DNA of 64,000 bases from Streptomyces malachitofuscus (GTDB lineage Bacteria > Actinomycetota > Actinomycetes > Streptomycetales > Streptomycetaceae), in assembly GCF_014650055.1 (NCBI RefSeq), contig NZ_BMUF01000018.1:62001-126000 (forward strand), in the 5' to 3' direction. The position numbers and the translations under genes were made by a program. Positions within the stretch are counted from its first letter, which is position 1, and each line of letters begins with the position of its first letter. A model generated the notes under the pieces. That model was given only the letters and a program-made list of their open reading frames with translations. It ran no database searches and was not told the DNA's origin. This document shows positions 50,997-60,334 of this stretch, piece after piece.

Positions 50997-52693
50997 CCCG
51001 GCCCTCGGTTCTCTGCGTTCTTCTCGGTGCTTTCCTCGGCGCGGGAGACGGAGGCCACCGTCTCGGGGTCGAGGTCGAACAGGGTGCGCAGCGCGTCGGC
51101 GTACCCGGCGCCGCCGGGCTCGGCCGCGAGCTGCTTGACCCGTACCGTCGGCGCGTGCAGCAGCTTGTCGACCACCCGCCGCACGGTCTGCGTGATCTCC
51201 GCGCGGTGTTTGTCGTCCAGGCCGGGAAGCCGCCCCTCGAGACGGGCGATCTCTCCGGCCACCACATCGGCCGCCATGGTGCGCAGGGCGACGACGGTCG
51301 GCGTGATGTGCGCCGCCCGCTGGGCCGCCCCGAACGCGGCGACCTCGTCGGAGACGATACGCCGGACCTGGTCCACATCGGCAGCCATCGGAGCGTCCGC
51401 GGACGCCTCCGCGAGCGATTCGATGTCGACCAGCCGTACGCCGGCCAGCCGGTGCGCGGCCGCGTCGATGTCGCGCGGCATCGCGAGGTCCAGCAGGAAG
51501 AGCACGGGCTCCGGACGCGGCGGCTCGGCCACCGGCTCCGGGCGGCGCCGCTCGGGGATCCGGCCGACGGTGGACGCGGTCGCGGCCAGCGCGCCGATCA
51601 GTTCGGCGTCCGCCTCCGGGCCGCCGCGGTCGGGGCGGCGGCGGTCGACGGTCGTGCCCGTGGCCCACGCTGCGTGCTGCTCCAGCGTGGCCGCGTCCAT
51701 ACCGGCGACGGCGGCCTCGCCCATCACGGAGAAGCCGGGGCGCACGGAGGTCAGGTCGAGCGGGCAGTTCTCGTCGGTGCCGGCGGGGGCGGGCGCCGCG
51801 GGAGCCTCGTCGGCCGCGGCGTCGAGGTCGACGACCACCGGCTGCTCGCCGGTACGGCTCCCGACCCCCGCCGCGATCGCGTCGGCGGTGAGGACGAGAC
51901 CGGTCGCACCGGTGCAGGAGACGACGACGTCTGCACGTGTCAGCTCGAACGGCACCGAGGCCATCGGTACCGCGCGGGCCAGCACGTTCGTGTCGTCGCC
52001 CGCCGTGAGGATCTCGGCGAGCCGCTCGGCGCGGTCGGGCGTGCGGTTGGCGACGACGACCTCGGCGACACCGGCCCGCGCGAGCGTGGCCGCGGCCAGC
52101 GAGGACATCGAACCGGCACCTATGACCAGGGCCTTCTTGCCGTGCGCCCAGCCCTCGACGGGCCGGCCGACGGCGAGCTGCTCCAGTCCGAAGGTGACCA
52201 GGGACTGCCCGGCGCGGTCGATCCCGGTCTCGGAGTGGGCGCGCTTGCCGACCCGGAGCGCCTGCTGGAACAGGTCGTTCAGCAGCCGCCCGGCGGTGTG
52301 CGTCTCCTGCGCCCGGGCCAGCGAGTCCTTGATCTGGCCGAGGATCTGGCCTTCGCCCACGACCATCGAGTCCAGCCCGCAGGCCACCGAGAACAGGTGG
52401 TGGACGGCGCGGTCCTCGTAGTGCACATAAAGATAAGGAGTGAGCTCCTCCAGGCCGACCCCGCTGTGCTGGGCGAGGAGCGTGGACAGCTCGGCGACAC
52501 CGGCGTGGAACTTGTCCACGTCGGCGTAGAGCTCGATGCGGTTGCAGGTGGCGAGGACCGCGGCCTCGGCGGCGGGCTCCGCGGCGACCGTGTCCTGCAG
52601 CAGCTTGGTCTGCGCGTCCACGGCCAGCGAGGCCCGCTCCAGCACGCTGACCGGCGCGCTGCGGTGGCTCAGTCCGACGACGAGGAGACTCAT
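50993..52693 (-). CDS. hemA: glutamyl-tRNA reductase
   Basis: The 566-residue protein starts MSLLVVGLSHRSAPVSVLER and has the catalytic Cys in VLATCNRIELYADVDKFH, the NADPH loop ALVIGAGSMSSLAAATLA and NRTPDRAERLAEIL. It reduces glutamyl-tRNA to glutamate-1-semialdehyde, the first committed step of tetrapyrrole synthesis in bacteria using the C5 route. It is about 150 residues longer than the E. coli enzyme; extra Ala/Pro/Arg-rich segments follow the NADPH domain, as in other Streptomyces. It overlaps rex upstream by four bases and hemC downstream, so all are coupled. Confidence 0.96.
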   Translation of the reverse strand: MSLLVVGLSHRSAPVSVLERASLAVDAQTKLLQDTVAAEPAAEAAVLATCNRIELYADVDKFHAGVAELSTLLAQHSGVGLEELTPYLYVHYEDRAVHHLFSVACGLDSMVVGEGQILGQIKDSLARAQETHTAGRLLNDLFQQALRVGKRAHSETGIDRAGQSLVTFGLEQLAVGRPVEGWAHGKKALVIGAGSMSSLAAATLARAGVAEVVVANRTPDRAERLAEILTAGDDTNVLARAVPMASVPFELTRADVVVSCTGATGLVLTADAIAAGVGSRTGEQPVVVDLDAAADEAPAAPAPAGTDENCPLDLTSVRPGFSVMGEAAVAGMDAATLEQHAAWATGTTVDRRRPDRGGPEADAELIGALAATASTVGRIPERRRPEPVAEPPRPEPVLFLLDLAMPRDIDAAAHRLAGVRLVDIESLAEASADAPMAADVDQVRRIVSDEVAAFGAAQRAAHITPTVVALRTMAADVVAGEIARLEGRLPGLDDKHRAEITQTVRRVVDKLLHAPTVRVKQLAAEPGGAGYADALRTLFDLDPETVASVSRAEESTEKNAENRGPG

Positions 52694-53454
52694 GCCGGCA
52701 TCACGGCGGGTACGTCCCCGTCGGGCCCCTGGTCGGTGGCGGACTGCTTGCGGGTGGCGGCGGGGGCGGCGGCGGTGTCGGCCGCGGCCTCCTCACCGGC
52801 TTTGCGCTGCTCGTGGAAGGCGAGGATCTGCAGCTCGATGGAGAGGTCCACCTTGCGCACGTCGACGCCGTCCGGCACGGACAGCACGGTCGGCGCGAAG
52901 TTCAGGATGGAGGTGACACCGGCGGCCACGAGCCGGTCGCAGACTTGCTGGGCGGCACCGGCGGGGGTGGCGATCACGCCGATCGACACGCCGTTGTCCA
53001 TGATGATCGACTCGAGCTCGTCGGTGTGCTGCACCGGGATCCCGGCGACGGGCCTTCCGGCCATCGCGGGGTCGGCGTCGATCAGCGCGGCGACCCGGAA
53101 CCCACGGGAGGCGAACCCGCCGTAGTTGGCGAGGGCGGCGCCGAGGTTACCGATCCCGACGATCACAACCGGCCAGTCCTGGGTCAGGCCGAGTTCACGG
53201 GAGATCTGGTACACGAGATACTCGACGTCGTAGCCGACGCCCCTGGTGCCGTACGAACCCAGGTAGGAGAAGTCCTTGCGCAGCTTCGCGGAGTTGACCC
53301 CCGCGGCGGCCGCCAGCTCCTCCGAGGAGACCGTGGGCACCGAGCGCTCGGAGAGCGCGGTGAGGGCGCGGAGGTACAGCGGAAGACGGGCGACGGTGGC
53401 CTCGGGAATCCCTCGGCTACGGGTCGCCGGTCGGTGAGTTCGGCCAGTTGCCAC
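52690..53454 (-). CDS. rex: redox-sensing transcriptional repressor Rex
   Basis: The 254-residue protein starts at GTG 53454 after GCAGGAGC. It has a winged helix (RLPLYLRALTALSERSVPTV, SSEELAAAAGVNSAKLRKDF), the SYLGSYGTRGVGYDVEYL joint, and a Rossmann loop VVIVGIGNLGAALANYGGF that binds NADH/NAD+. The C-terminal swap helix is LSIELQILAFHEQRKAG. Rex represses respiration and haem genes until NADH rises, as shown in S. coelicolor for rex-hemACD, cydABCD and nuo. A textbook operator lies 87 bp upstream of its start. It overlaps hemA by four bases. Confidence 0.96.
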   Translation of the reverse strand: MATGRTHRPATRSRGIPEATVARLPLYLRALTALSERSVPTVSSEELAAAAGVNSAKLRKDFSYLGSYGTRGVGYDVEYLVYQISRELGLTQDWPVVIVGIGNLGAALANYGGFASRGFRVAALIDADPAMAGRPVAGIPVQHTDELESIIMDNGVSIGVIATPAGAAQQVCDRLVAAGVTSILNFAPTVLSVPDGVDVRKVDLSIELQILAFHEQRKAGEEAAADTAAAPAATRKQSATDQGPDGDVPAVMPA

Positions 53455-53756
53455 GGTGCTCCTGCGGGTAGAGCGGGGCTTCAGGCGGTCACACGTCAGG
53501 TCATACGCCCTCGGACCGCCCCGTCGAATGCAGGCTATGTCTTTGTGAACGCGTGCACAAAGATTGTGTCCGATTTGCCCGGCCAACGTGACCGGGGTCA
53601 CGCGCCCCCGGCGCACTGGGCTGGAACCGGCGCACGAGCACCACCGTTCCTTGTCCTCTGGGGGCAAAACCGCACACTCTCCTCTGTGAATCCCGCCCCC
53701 GAGACCAAGCCACCATCGATCCTAAGCGACTTTTCCGGCCACTTTGTACTGGCTGG
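53455..53756. other. regulatory spacer upstream of rex
   Basis: This 302-bp spacer contains the Rex operator at 53541-53562 and must hold the rex promoter. The remainder to 53756 is the 3' flank of the glutaredoxin-like gene. I see no further gene. Confidence 0.5.
53541..53562. promoter_or_regulatory. Rex operator (ROP) of rex-hemACD
   Basis: TTGTGAACGCGTGCACAA (53543-53560) matches the Rex consensus TGTGAACGCGTTCACA except for one base, and the flanking C-TT...AA-G extends the symmetry to 22 bp. It lies 87 bp upstream of the rex start and is consistent with the published autoregulation of this operon in S. coelicolor. Confidence 0.9.
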
Positions 53757-54044
53757 TCAGTCACTGAGCGCCTTACGCAGCCGGTCCTCGTCGACACGCC
53801 AGAACGTGTGCTGACGGCCGTCGACGAGAACCACGGGGATCTGCTCCCAGTACCGGTCGTACAGCTCCCGGTCCTCGGTGATGTCCTTCCGGTCCCACGG
53901 AACACCGAGCTCGTCGCACACCTTCTCCACCACCACCTGTGCTTCGTCGCACAGGTGACAGCCGGGCTTGCGGACGAGGGTGACGAGCCGGTCCCGCGGG
54001 GCGGCCGGAGTGTTGCGGCGGAAGAGAGGGCTCATACGGGCCAT
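53757..54044 (-). CDS. glutaredoxin-like thiol protein
   Basis: The 95-residue protein has a thioredoxin-fold core: VTLVRKPGCHLCDEAQVVVE with a CxxC active site, then WDRKDITEDRELYDRYWEQIPVV (cis-Pro motif IPVV) and a C-terminal VDGRQHTFWRVD. It belongs to the short glutaredoxin-like family (DUF836/YruB type). It probably reduces disulfides or carries redox signals. It lies upstream of rex, in the same direction but separated by 302 bp. Start ATG 54044 or 54035. Confidence 0.88.
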   Translation of the reverse strand: MARMSPLFRRNTPAAPRDRLVTLVRKPGCHLCDEAQVVVEKVCDELGVPWDRKDITEDRELYDRYWEQIPVVLVDGRQHTFWRVDEDRLRKALSD

Positions 54045-54140
54045 TGTCGCGCGGGTCGTAACGCCACCGCCCCGGAGAGTTCACGACGTCCCAACCTCGC
54101 GGATCCGAAAGCCGCCGTGCGGACTGGCTATGCTCACGCC

Positions 54141-55052
54141 ATGGCCGCTCTCGGATGGCTCACTCCCCGTAGGCGCTCCGCCACGGCGCGGAGCGTGTTG
54201 GCAGGCGAGGCCTCGGCGGAGGCAGCACGCAAGTCGACCCAGGACATTGCCGAACGCGAACCGGAGTTCCCGGTACCCGGCGACGAACGGGCCGCCGCGT
54301 TCTTCGACCTGGACAACACGGTGATGCAGGGCGCGGCCCTGTTCCACTTCGGGCGGGGCCTGTACAAGCGGAAGTTCTTCGAGACGCGCGAGCTGGCGCG
54401 CTTCGCCTGGCAGCAGGCGTGGTTCCGGCTGGCCGGGGTCGAGGACCCCGAGCACATGCAGGAGGCCCGCGACTCGGCGCTCTCCATCGTCCAGGGTCAC
54501 CGCGTCGCCGAGCTGCAGTCCATCGGCGAGGAGATCTACGACGAGTACATGGCCGAGCGGATCTGGCCGGGGACCCGGGCGCTGGCCCAGGCGCACCTCG
54601 ACGCGGGGCAGCGGGTGTGGCTGGTCACGGCGGCACCGGTGGAGATCGCCCAGGTGATCGCACGCCGGCTCGGGCTGACCGGGGCGCTGGGCACGGTCGC
54701 CGAGTCGGTCGACGGCGTGTACACCGGCAAACTCGTGGGCGAGCCGCTGCACGGTCCGGCCAAGGCGGAGGCGGTGCGCGCGCTGGCGCTCGCGGAGGAG
54801 CTGGACCTGAGCCGCTGCGCGGCCTACAGCGACTCGCACAACGACATCCCGATGCTGTCGCTGGTCGGCCACCCCTACGCGATCAACCCGGACTCCAAGC
54901 TGCGCAAGCACGCCCGCCGCATGGACTGGCGCCTGCGCGACTACCGCACCGGCCGCAAGGCGGCCAAGGTCGGCATCCCCGCGGCGGCCGGTGTCGGCGC
55001 GGTGGCCGGCGGCACGGCGGCCGCCATCGCCCTGCACCGAAAGCGCCGCTGA
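54141..55052 (+). CDS. HAD-IB family phosphatase (SerB-like)
   Basis: The 303-residue protein has HAD motif I AAFFDLDNTVMQGAALFHFG, the SerB-like cap segment YKRKFFETRELARFAWQ, motif II VWLVTAAPVEIAQVIA, motif III Lys in GPAKAEAVRALAL, and motif IV CAAYSDSHNDIPMLSLVG. HAD-IB enzymes dephosphorylate phosphoserine or related phosphate esters. The C-terminus adds a basic region and a glycine-rich hydrophobic tail (GVGAVAGGTAAAIALHRKRR), suggesting membrane attachment. It is divergent from the glutaredoxin-like gene. Confidence 0.9.
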   Translation: MAALGWLTPRRRSATARSVLAGEASAEAARKSTQDIAEREPEFPVPGDERAAAFFDLDNTVMQGAALFHFGRGLYKRKFFETRELARFAWQQAWFRLAGVEDPEHMQEARDSALSIVQGHRVAELQSIGEEIYDEYMAERIWPGTRALAQAHLDAGQRVWLVTAAPVEIAQVIARRLGLTGALGTVAESVDGVYTGKLVGEPLHGPAKAEAVRALALAEELDLSRCAAYSDSHNDIPMLSLVGHPYAINPDSKLRKHARRMDWRLRDYRTGRKAAKVGIPAAAGVGAVAGGTAAAIALHRKRR

Positions 55053-55177
55053 CCACCGGCCGACCTGCCGCGGGCCGCGTCGTCCACAGGCGCCTGCGCC
55101 TTCCCTGAAAGACCGTCATACTGCCGTAGCGGGAGGGACGAGGGCTGCACGGCAGCCTGGCCGGACGGGGGTGGAAC

Positions 55178-58100
55178 GTGTCCGCACGCGAGCGCCGATC
55201 ACGCGGGGAGCTGATCCGGCAGCGCGCTCAGGCGCAGTTCGTCGGCAGACGTGCGCAGCTGTCGCTCTTCGCCGAGAACCTGGCGAAGGACCCGCTGGCG
55301 CAAGCCGATCCCGCGGACTTCCTGTTCCACGTCCACGGTGTGGGCGGGGTCGGGAAGTCGACGCTGCTGCGGCAGTGGCGGGAGGCCGCGCAGCGGGCCG
55401 GTGCCGTGACCGCGGTGGTCGACGAGAACGACGTCCACGGCGTACCGCAGGCGCTGACGGCGCTGTCCCGGCAGCTGGCCGACGAGGCCGGCCCGCTGAA
55501 GGGGTTCGACCGGGAGGTGGAGCAGTTCCGCCGGGAACAGGCGGCGGCCGCCGATCCCGTACCGGCGGACGGCGGCGGCCCGGCCGAGGGCGAGGCGTCG
55601 TTGTCGAGCCGGATGATGGCACAGGCCACGCTGGGGGCCGTGTCCTTGCTGCCCGGAGCCGGTGTGGTGACCGCGATGGCGAGCCCCGAGGCGGCGGCAC
55701 AGGGGCTGGACCGGCTGCGCGGTGCCACGGCACGCGGTCGCCGAGGGCGTGGGGCCGACGCGACGGGGCTGTACCGGGCGTTCGTCGACGAGCTGGACCG
55801 GCTCGGCAGACAGCACCGCTGGGTGGTGCTGTTCTTCGACACCTGGGAGCAGACCGGACGCTATCTGGACCAGTGGCTCAGGGACCTGGTCCAGGACACG
55901 TTCGGGCCGCTGGCGGCCAACGTGATGATCGTGCTCGCCGGCCGCGACGAGCTGTCGGAGCGGGACTGGGCACCTCTGAGGACCGCGGTGGTGGACCTGC
56001 CCCTGGACGTGTTCACCGAGGCCGAGACGCGGGCGCTGCTGGCCGTGCGGGGCGTGACGGAGCCGGGCGCGGTGGAGGCGGTGCTCCAGCTGTCCATGGG
56101 CCTGCCCCTGCTGGTCGAACTGCTGGCGCTGGCCCGGCCGGAGACCGCCGGGGACATCCAGCGGGGCGGGGACGCCGTGGACGCGGTGGTGGAGCGGTTC
56201 GTCCAGTGGATCACCGATCCGCACCAGCGGGAAACGGTCCTGGCGTGTGCCCTCGTGCCGCATTTGAACGAGGACGTGTTCGCCGCCATCGCGCCGCAGG
56301 AGGGCAAGGACCTGTGGGAGTGGCTGTGCAAACAGCCGTTCGTGGCCGGCCACGGCGACTTCAAGCAGTACCACGCGGTGGTGCGGGCCAGCATGGTGCG
56401 CCACCAGCGCAGTCACTCGCCCCAGCGCTGGGTCGCGGCACAACTCCGCCTCGCCGACACCCATGCCGCCTGGCGCGTCGAGGCCGAACGGCACGGCCCG
56501 CGGGCGACCCGGTGGAAGAACCCCGAGTGGCGCCGGCACCGCACGGCCGAGACCTACCACCGGCTGTGCGCCCACCCCACGGCCGGTCTGGAGGAGGCGC
56601 TGGAGGTGACCGCCCACGCCGCCGGACAGGACACGGCGGTCCTGCGGGAGTGGACCGACACCTACGAGCAGGCGGCCCGTGACACGGGCGATCCCACACT
56701 GCTGTCCTGGGCCGGCCGCCTGCAGAGCGCCGTCCACGACGACGACCCGGCCCTCGCCGTCCTGACGGCGCTGCTGACCCACGGCGGGCTGGCCCCCACC
56801 ACCCGGGCGTGGGTCCACACCCACCGTGGCCGGCGCCTCTTCCTCGCCGACCGCGACGAGGAAGCCCTCACGGAACTCGACCGCGCCATCGCGCTCGACC
56901 CGCGCAACCCGCGCGCCTGGGCCTATCGGGGGAAGGTCCATATCTGGCACGACCTCAACGATCAGGCGATCTCCGACTTGAACACCGCCCTGGACCTCGA
57001 TCCGACGGACGCCTGGGCCCTCGCCTCCCGGGGCCAGGCCCACCGGCAGGCCGGCCGCTACGACGAGGCCGTCACCGACCTCGACGCCGCCCACGAACTC
57101 GACCCCACTTTCGAGCTGACCCTCACCGAGCGAGGCGAAGCCCACCGGCAGGCGGGCCGTCCCGACGAGGCCGTCGCCGACTTCACCGCCGCACTCGCCC
57201 TCGACCCGACGGACGCCTGGGCTCTCGCCTCCCGGGGCCAGGCCCACCGGGAGGCGGGCCGCTACGACGAGGCCGTCACCGATCTCACCGCCGCACTCGC
57301 CCTGGACCCCACCCTCGACTGGGCCCTCGCCTCCCGGGGCCAGGCCCACCGGCAGCTGAGCCGCTACGACGACGCCGTCACCGACTTCACCGCCGCACTC
57401 GCCCTCGACCCCGCCAACGCCTGGATATTCGCCCAGCGAGGCGTCACGCACCGCGAGGCCGGCCGCTACGACGACGCCGTCACCGACTTCACCGCCGCAC
57501 TCGACCTGGACCCCACCCTCGACTGGGCCCTCACCTCCCGGGGCCAGGCCCACCGGCAGCTGAGCCGCTACGACGACGCCGTCGCCGACTTCACCGCCGC
57601 ACTCGCCCTCGAGCCGGCGGACTCCTGGATAGTCGCCCAGCGAGGCATCGCCCACCGGGAGGCGGGCCGTCCCGACGAGGCCGTCACCGACCTCACCGCC
57701 GCGCTCGCCCTGGACCCCACCCTCGACTGGGTCCTCGCGCAACGGGGCGTCGCCCACCGGGAGGCGGGCCGTCACGAGGAGGCCGTCACCGACCTCACCG
57801 CCGCACTCGCCCTCGACACGACGGACCCCTGGACCTTCGCCCAGCGCGGCATCACCCACCGCGAGGCGGGCCACTACGAGGACGCCGTCACCGACCTCAC
57901 CGCCGCCCACGAACTCGACCCCGCGAACCCCTGGCTCCTCGCACAGCGGGGCATCACCCACCGCGAGGCGGGCCACTACGAGGACGCCGTCACCGACCTC
58001 ACCGCCGCCCACGAACTCGACCCCAGCAACGATTGGCCCCTCATACAGCGGGGCATCACCCACCGCGAGGCCGGCCACTACGAGGACGCCGTCACCGACC

Positions 58101-59113
58101 TCACCGCCGCCCACGAACTCGACCCCACGGACGCCTTGACCCTCGCACAGCGAGGCATCAGCAACCGCCAGGCGGGCCACTACGACGAGGCGGTCTCCGA
58201 TTTCACCGCCACGCGCGCCCTCGACCCGACCCTCGACTGGGCCCTCGCCTCCCGAGGCGAGACCCACCGGCAGGCGGGCCGTCCCGACGAGGCCGTCGCC
58301 GACTTCACCGCCGCACTCGCCCACGACCCCACCAACGCGTGGACTCTCGCCTCCCGGGGCCAGGCCCACCAGGACGCGGGCCGCCACGACGAGGCCATCG
58401 CCGACCACACCGCCGCACTCGCTCTCGACCCCACCCTCGACTGGGCCCTCGCCTCCCGTGGCGAGGCCCACCAGCAAGCAGGCAACTACGACGACGCCAT
58501 CGCCGACTACACCGTCCTCCTCGACCGTGACCCCACCCGCGACTGGGTCCTCGCCTCCCGGGGCGAGACCCACCGGCAGGCCGGACGCCACGACGAGGCC
58601 GTCGCCGACTTCACCGCCGCACTCGCCCTCGACCCCACGGACGCCTGGCCCCTCGTGCAACGAGGTATCACTCATCGTCAGGCGGGCCGTCACTCCCTCG
58701 CACGGGACGACTTCGAGCGGGCCGCGGTGTTGGAGGAAACCGATCCGGGCCTGATGTTCGAAAGACTGATGCTCGAAACGGTGACGTCAGGGTTCCCGGC
58801 CTGCAGGGAGCGGTGGACGGAGTTGCTGCACACCCCGCCGGCAGCGCAGGAGGCGGACGCCACCAGGGCCTTCGGCCTCTTCCGGGCGCTGCTCCTCGAA
58901 CCCGGCGACGGCGTGGTGCCGACGGTGCGGAGCTTCCTTGCCGCGGGCCCGGACCCGGACGCCGTCACCGACGTGCTGCTGTATCTGGCCGAGCTCACGG
59001 ACCTGGGCGGTGACCTGGGCGACCGCGCACATCGGTGCCGGCAGTTGATCTCCGAACACCGCCGGGGCGAGGGGCGGAGCACGCTCGGATCCGGTCAACG
59101 CGGTGCACCCTGA
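55178..59113 (+). CDS. large NTPase with about 18 TPR units (signal-transduction/defence-like)
   Basis: The 1311-residue protein begins with Walker A GVGGVGKSTLL at residues 54-64, a Walker B-like strand WVVLFFDTWE near residue 212 and a sensor strand MIVLAGRDEL. The region to about residue 370 looks like a STAND/AAA+ NTPase with a helical arm. An intermediate helical domain follows (residues about 370-560). About 18 consecutive 34-residue TPR units (LDPTxxWALASRGxAHRxAGRYDEAV) fill residues about 560-1187, then a C-terminal alpha region. NTPase plus TPR proteins of this shape act as sensors, including antiviral ones; that role is inference. It starts GTG 55178 after GGGGGTG. No effector domain is visible. 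Confidence 0.8.
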   Translation: MSARERRSRGELIRQRAQAQFVGRRAQLSLFAENLAKDPLAQADPADFLFHVHGVGGVGKSTLLRQWREAAQRAGAVTAVVDENDVHGVPQALTALSRQLADEAGPLKGFDREVEQFRREQAAAADPVPADGGGPAEGEASLSSRMMAQATLGAVSLLPGAGVVTAMASPEAAAQGLDRLRGATARGRRGRGADATGLYRAFVDELDRLGRQHRWVVLFFDTWEQTGRYLDQWLRDLVQDTFGPLAANVMIVLAGRDELSERDWAPLRTAVVDLPLDVFTEAETRALLAVRGVTEPGAVEAVLQLSMGLPLLVELLALARPETAGDIQRGGDAVDAVVERFVQWITDPHQRETVLACALVPHLNEDVFAAIAPQEGKDLWEWLCKQPFVAGHGDFKQYHAVVRASMVRHQRSHSPQRWVAAQLRLADTHAAWRVEAERHGPRATRWKNPEWRRHRTAETYHRLCAHPTAGLEEALEVTAHAAGQDTAVLREWTDTYEQAARDTGDPTLLSWAGRLQSAVHDDDPALAVLTALLTHGGLAPTTRAWVHTHRGRRLFLADRDEEALTELDRAIALDPRNPRAWAYRGKVHIWHDLNDQAISDLNTALDLDPTDAWALASRGQAHRQAGRYDEAVTDLDAAHELDPTFELTLTERGEAHRQAGRPDEAVADFTAALALDPTDAWALASRGQAHREAGRYDEAVTDLTAALALDPTLDWALASRGQAHRQLSRYDDAVTDFTAALALDPANAWIFAQRGVTHREAGRYDDAVTDFTAALDLDPTLDWALTSRGQAHRQLSRYDDAVADFTAALALEPADSWIVAQRGIAHREAGRPDEAVTDLTAALALDPTLDWVLAQRGVAHREAGRHEEAVTDLTAALALDTTDPWTFAQRGITHREAGHYEDAVTDLTAAHELDPANPWLLAQRGITHREAGHYEDAVTDLTAAHELDPSNDWPLIQRGITHREAGHYEDAVTDLTAAHELDPTDALTLAQRGISNRQAGHYDEAVSDFTATRALDPTLDWALASRGETHRQAGRPDEAVADFTAALAHDPTNAWTLASRGQAHQDAGRHDEAIADHTAALALDPTLDWALASRGEAHQQAGNYDDAIADYTVLLDRDPTRDWVLASRGETHRQAGRHDEAVADFTAALALDPTDAWPLVQRGITHRQAGRHSLARDDFERAAVLEETDPGLMFERLMLETVTSGFPACRERWTELLHTPPAAQEADATRAFGLFRALLLEPGDGVVPTVRSFLAAGPDPDAVTDVLLYLAELTDLGGDLGDRAHRCRQLISEHRRGEGRSTLGSGQRGAP
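56870..58740. repeat. 102-bp coding tandem repeat array (TPR units)
   Basis: The TPR coding region is about 18 tandem units of 102 bp. Some neighbours are almost identical: the segment beginning GCATCACCCACCGCGAGG recurs at 57849, 57951 and 58053 with exact 102-bp spacing and only one change in about 75 bases. This indicates recent amplification and likely length variation between strains. Confidence 0.9.
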
Positions 59114-59470
59114 CCGACCCCGACCGGACCCCCCACCCCGCTCTCCAACACGTCCAATCCAACTCCCGTACCCCGCAACCCCCCTGTCCAGTCCCGTTGG
59201 CTGCACACGGCCATAACTCGCCCCTCACGCAACCCGAATACGAAATCTTTCGGTCAACAATCGGTCACCACACCACACTTGAACGCACGCCAACCGGTTA
59301 CGGAAGCGACGTAATCGATGATTTGAGCAACTCGGTGTAGCAGAGCCTGCACGAAGCGTTATTCTCCTCAGACGCAATCCGGTACCAACCCGTCGCTACG
59401 ACGGGTGAACGGTCCCGCACTGCACGTACTACGTACTGCACGTGATGGAAGCTCTGCCTCTGGGAGTCCC
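59114..59470. other. bldN upstream region
   Basis: This 357-bp spacer precedes bldN. It is AT-richer than its surroundings. A perfect inverted repeat, CCCGTCG/CGACGGG, lies at 59389-59405 (3-bp loop), 66 bp before the GTG. A direct repeat, ACTGCACGTA/ACTGCACGTG, lies at 59419-59428 and 59435-59444. bldN promoters are regulated by BldD in S. coelicolor; I could not pick out a convincing BldD box by eye. Confidence 0.5.
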
Positions 59471-60241
59471 GTGTACCCACACGTCGGGGTTGACGCCTCG
59501 GGCCTGGCTACGCTGCGCGCGACAGTCGCGACAGCCCGAGACATGTTGCGCGGCATCGTCCCCGCCGCGCAGACCGTCCCCGCATTCGCCATCGCCCCCG
59601 CCGGCCCGTGCTACGCCCTCGCCGAAGGTACCGCCGCCGTCGGCAGACGAGGGCGCGCCGCCACCACCGCCCGCCGCCCCGCCGCCGACAGCGACAGTGC
59701 CCGGATGATGGACCTCGTGGAGCGCGCGCAGGCCGGCGAGGCCGAGGCCTTCGGGCGGCTCTACGACCAGTACAGCGACACCGTGTACCGGTACATCTAC
59801 TACCGCGTCGGCGGGAAGGCGACCGCCGAGGACCTCACCAGCGAGACGTTCCTGCGGGCGCTGCGCCGCATCGGCACCTTCACCTGGCAGGGCCGCGACT
59901 TCGGCGCCTGGCTGGTGACCATCGCCCGCAACCTCGTCGCCGACCACTTCAAGTCGAGCCGCTTCCGCCTCGAGGTCACCACCGGGGAGATGCTCGACGC
60001 CAACGAGGTCGAGCGATCCCCCGAGGATTCCGTTCTCGAGTCCCTGTCCAACGCCGCCCTCCTCGATGCCGTACGACGACTCAACCCCCAACAGCAGGAG
60101 TGCGTCACGCTCCGGTTCCTCCAAGGGCTGTCCGTCGCCGAGACCGCCCGGGTCATGGGCAAGAACGAGGGTGCCATCAAGACCCTCCAGTACCGGGCCG
60201 TCCGCACCCTCGCCCGGCTCCTGCCGGAAGACGCCCGCTGA
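59471..60241 (+). CDS. bldN: developmental ECF sigma factor BldN (pro-form)
   Basis: The 256-residue protein begins VYPHVGVDASGLATLRATV at GTG 59471. The first 78 or so residues are a pro-region ending ...ARRPAADSDSARMM, as in S. coelicolor BldN, which is made as a pro-sigma and cleaved. The rest has sigma region 2 (FGRLYDQYSDTVYRYIYYRV, DLTSETFLRALRRIG, FGAWLVTIARNLVADHFKSS) and region 4 (QECVTLRFLQGLSVAETARV, GKNEGAIKTLQYRAVRTLAR). BldN directs chaplin, rodlin and bldM expression during aerial growth. It is identified from the conserved sequence, the pro-region and the rsbN gene following it. Confidence 0.95.
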   Translation: MYPHVGVDASGLATLRATVATARDMLRGIVPAAQTVPAFAIAPAGPCYALAEGTAAVGRRGRAATTARRPAADSDSARMMDLVERAQAGEAEAFGRLYDQYSDTVYRYIYYRVGGKATAEDLTSETFLRALRRIGTFTWQGRDFGAWLVTIARNLVADHFKSSRFRLEVTTGEMLDANEVERSPEDSVLESLSNAALLDAVRRLNPQQQECVTLRFLQGLSVAETARVMGKNEGAIKTLQYRAVRTLARLLPEDAR

Positions 60242-60334
60242 CCCGGGCTCCCCCGCCGGCCGGACCACGTTCCGCGACAGCCAACTCACGGTACGTGAAA
60301 CCCGGTTGGCTTCCTCATTCGGTCATCCGGTGTC

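Noticed and set aside
55199..58693. A 1164-codon minus-strand frame opposite the NTPase/TPR gene
   Set aside because: Its repeats (VGLAPGGE-like) are the antisense shadow of the TPR units; no ribosome site or domain supports it.
56870..58740. Regularly spaced 102-bp repeats resembling a CRISPR or satellite array
   Set aside because: The spacing is one codon-exact TPR unit in an open frame, with protein-level periodicity and no unique spacers, so it is a coding repeat.
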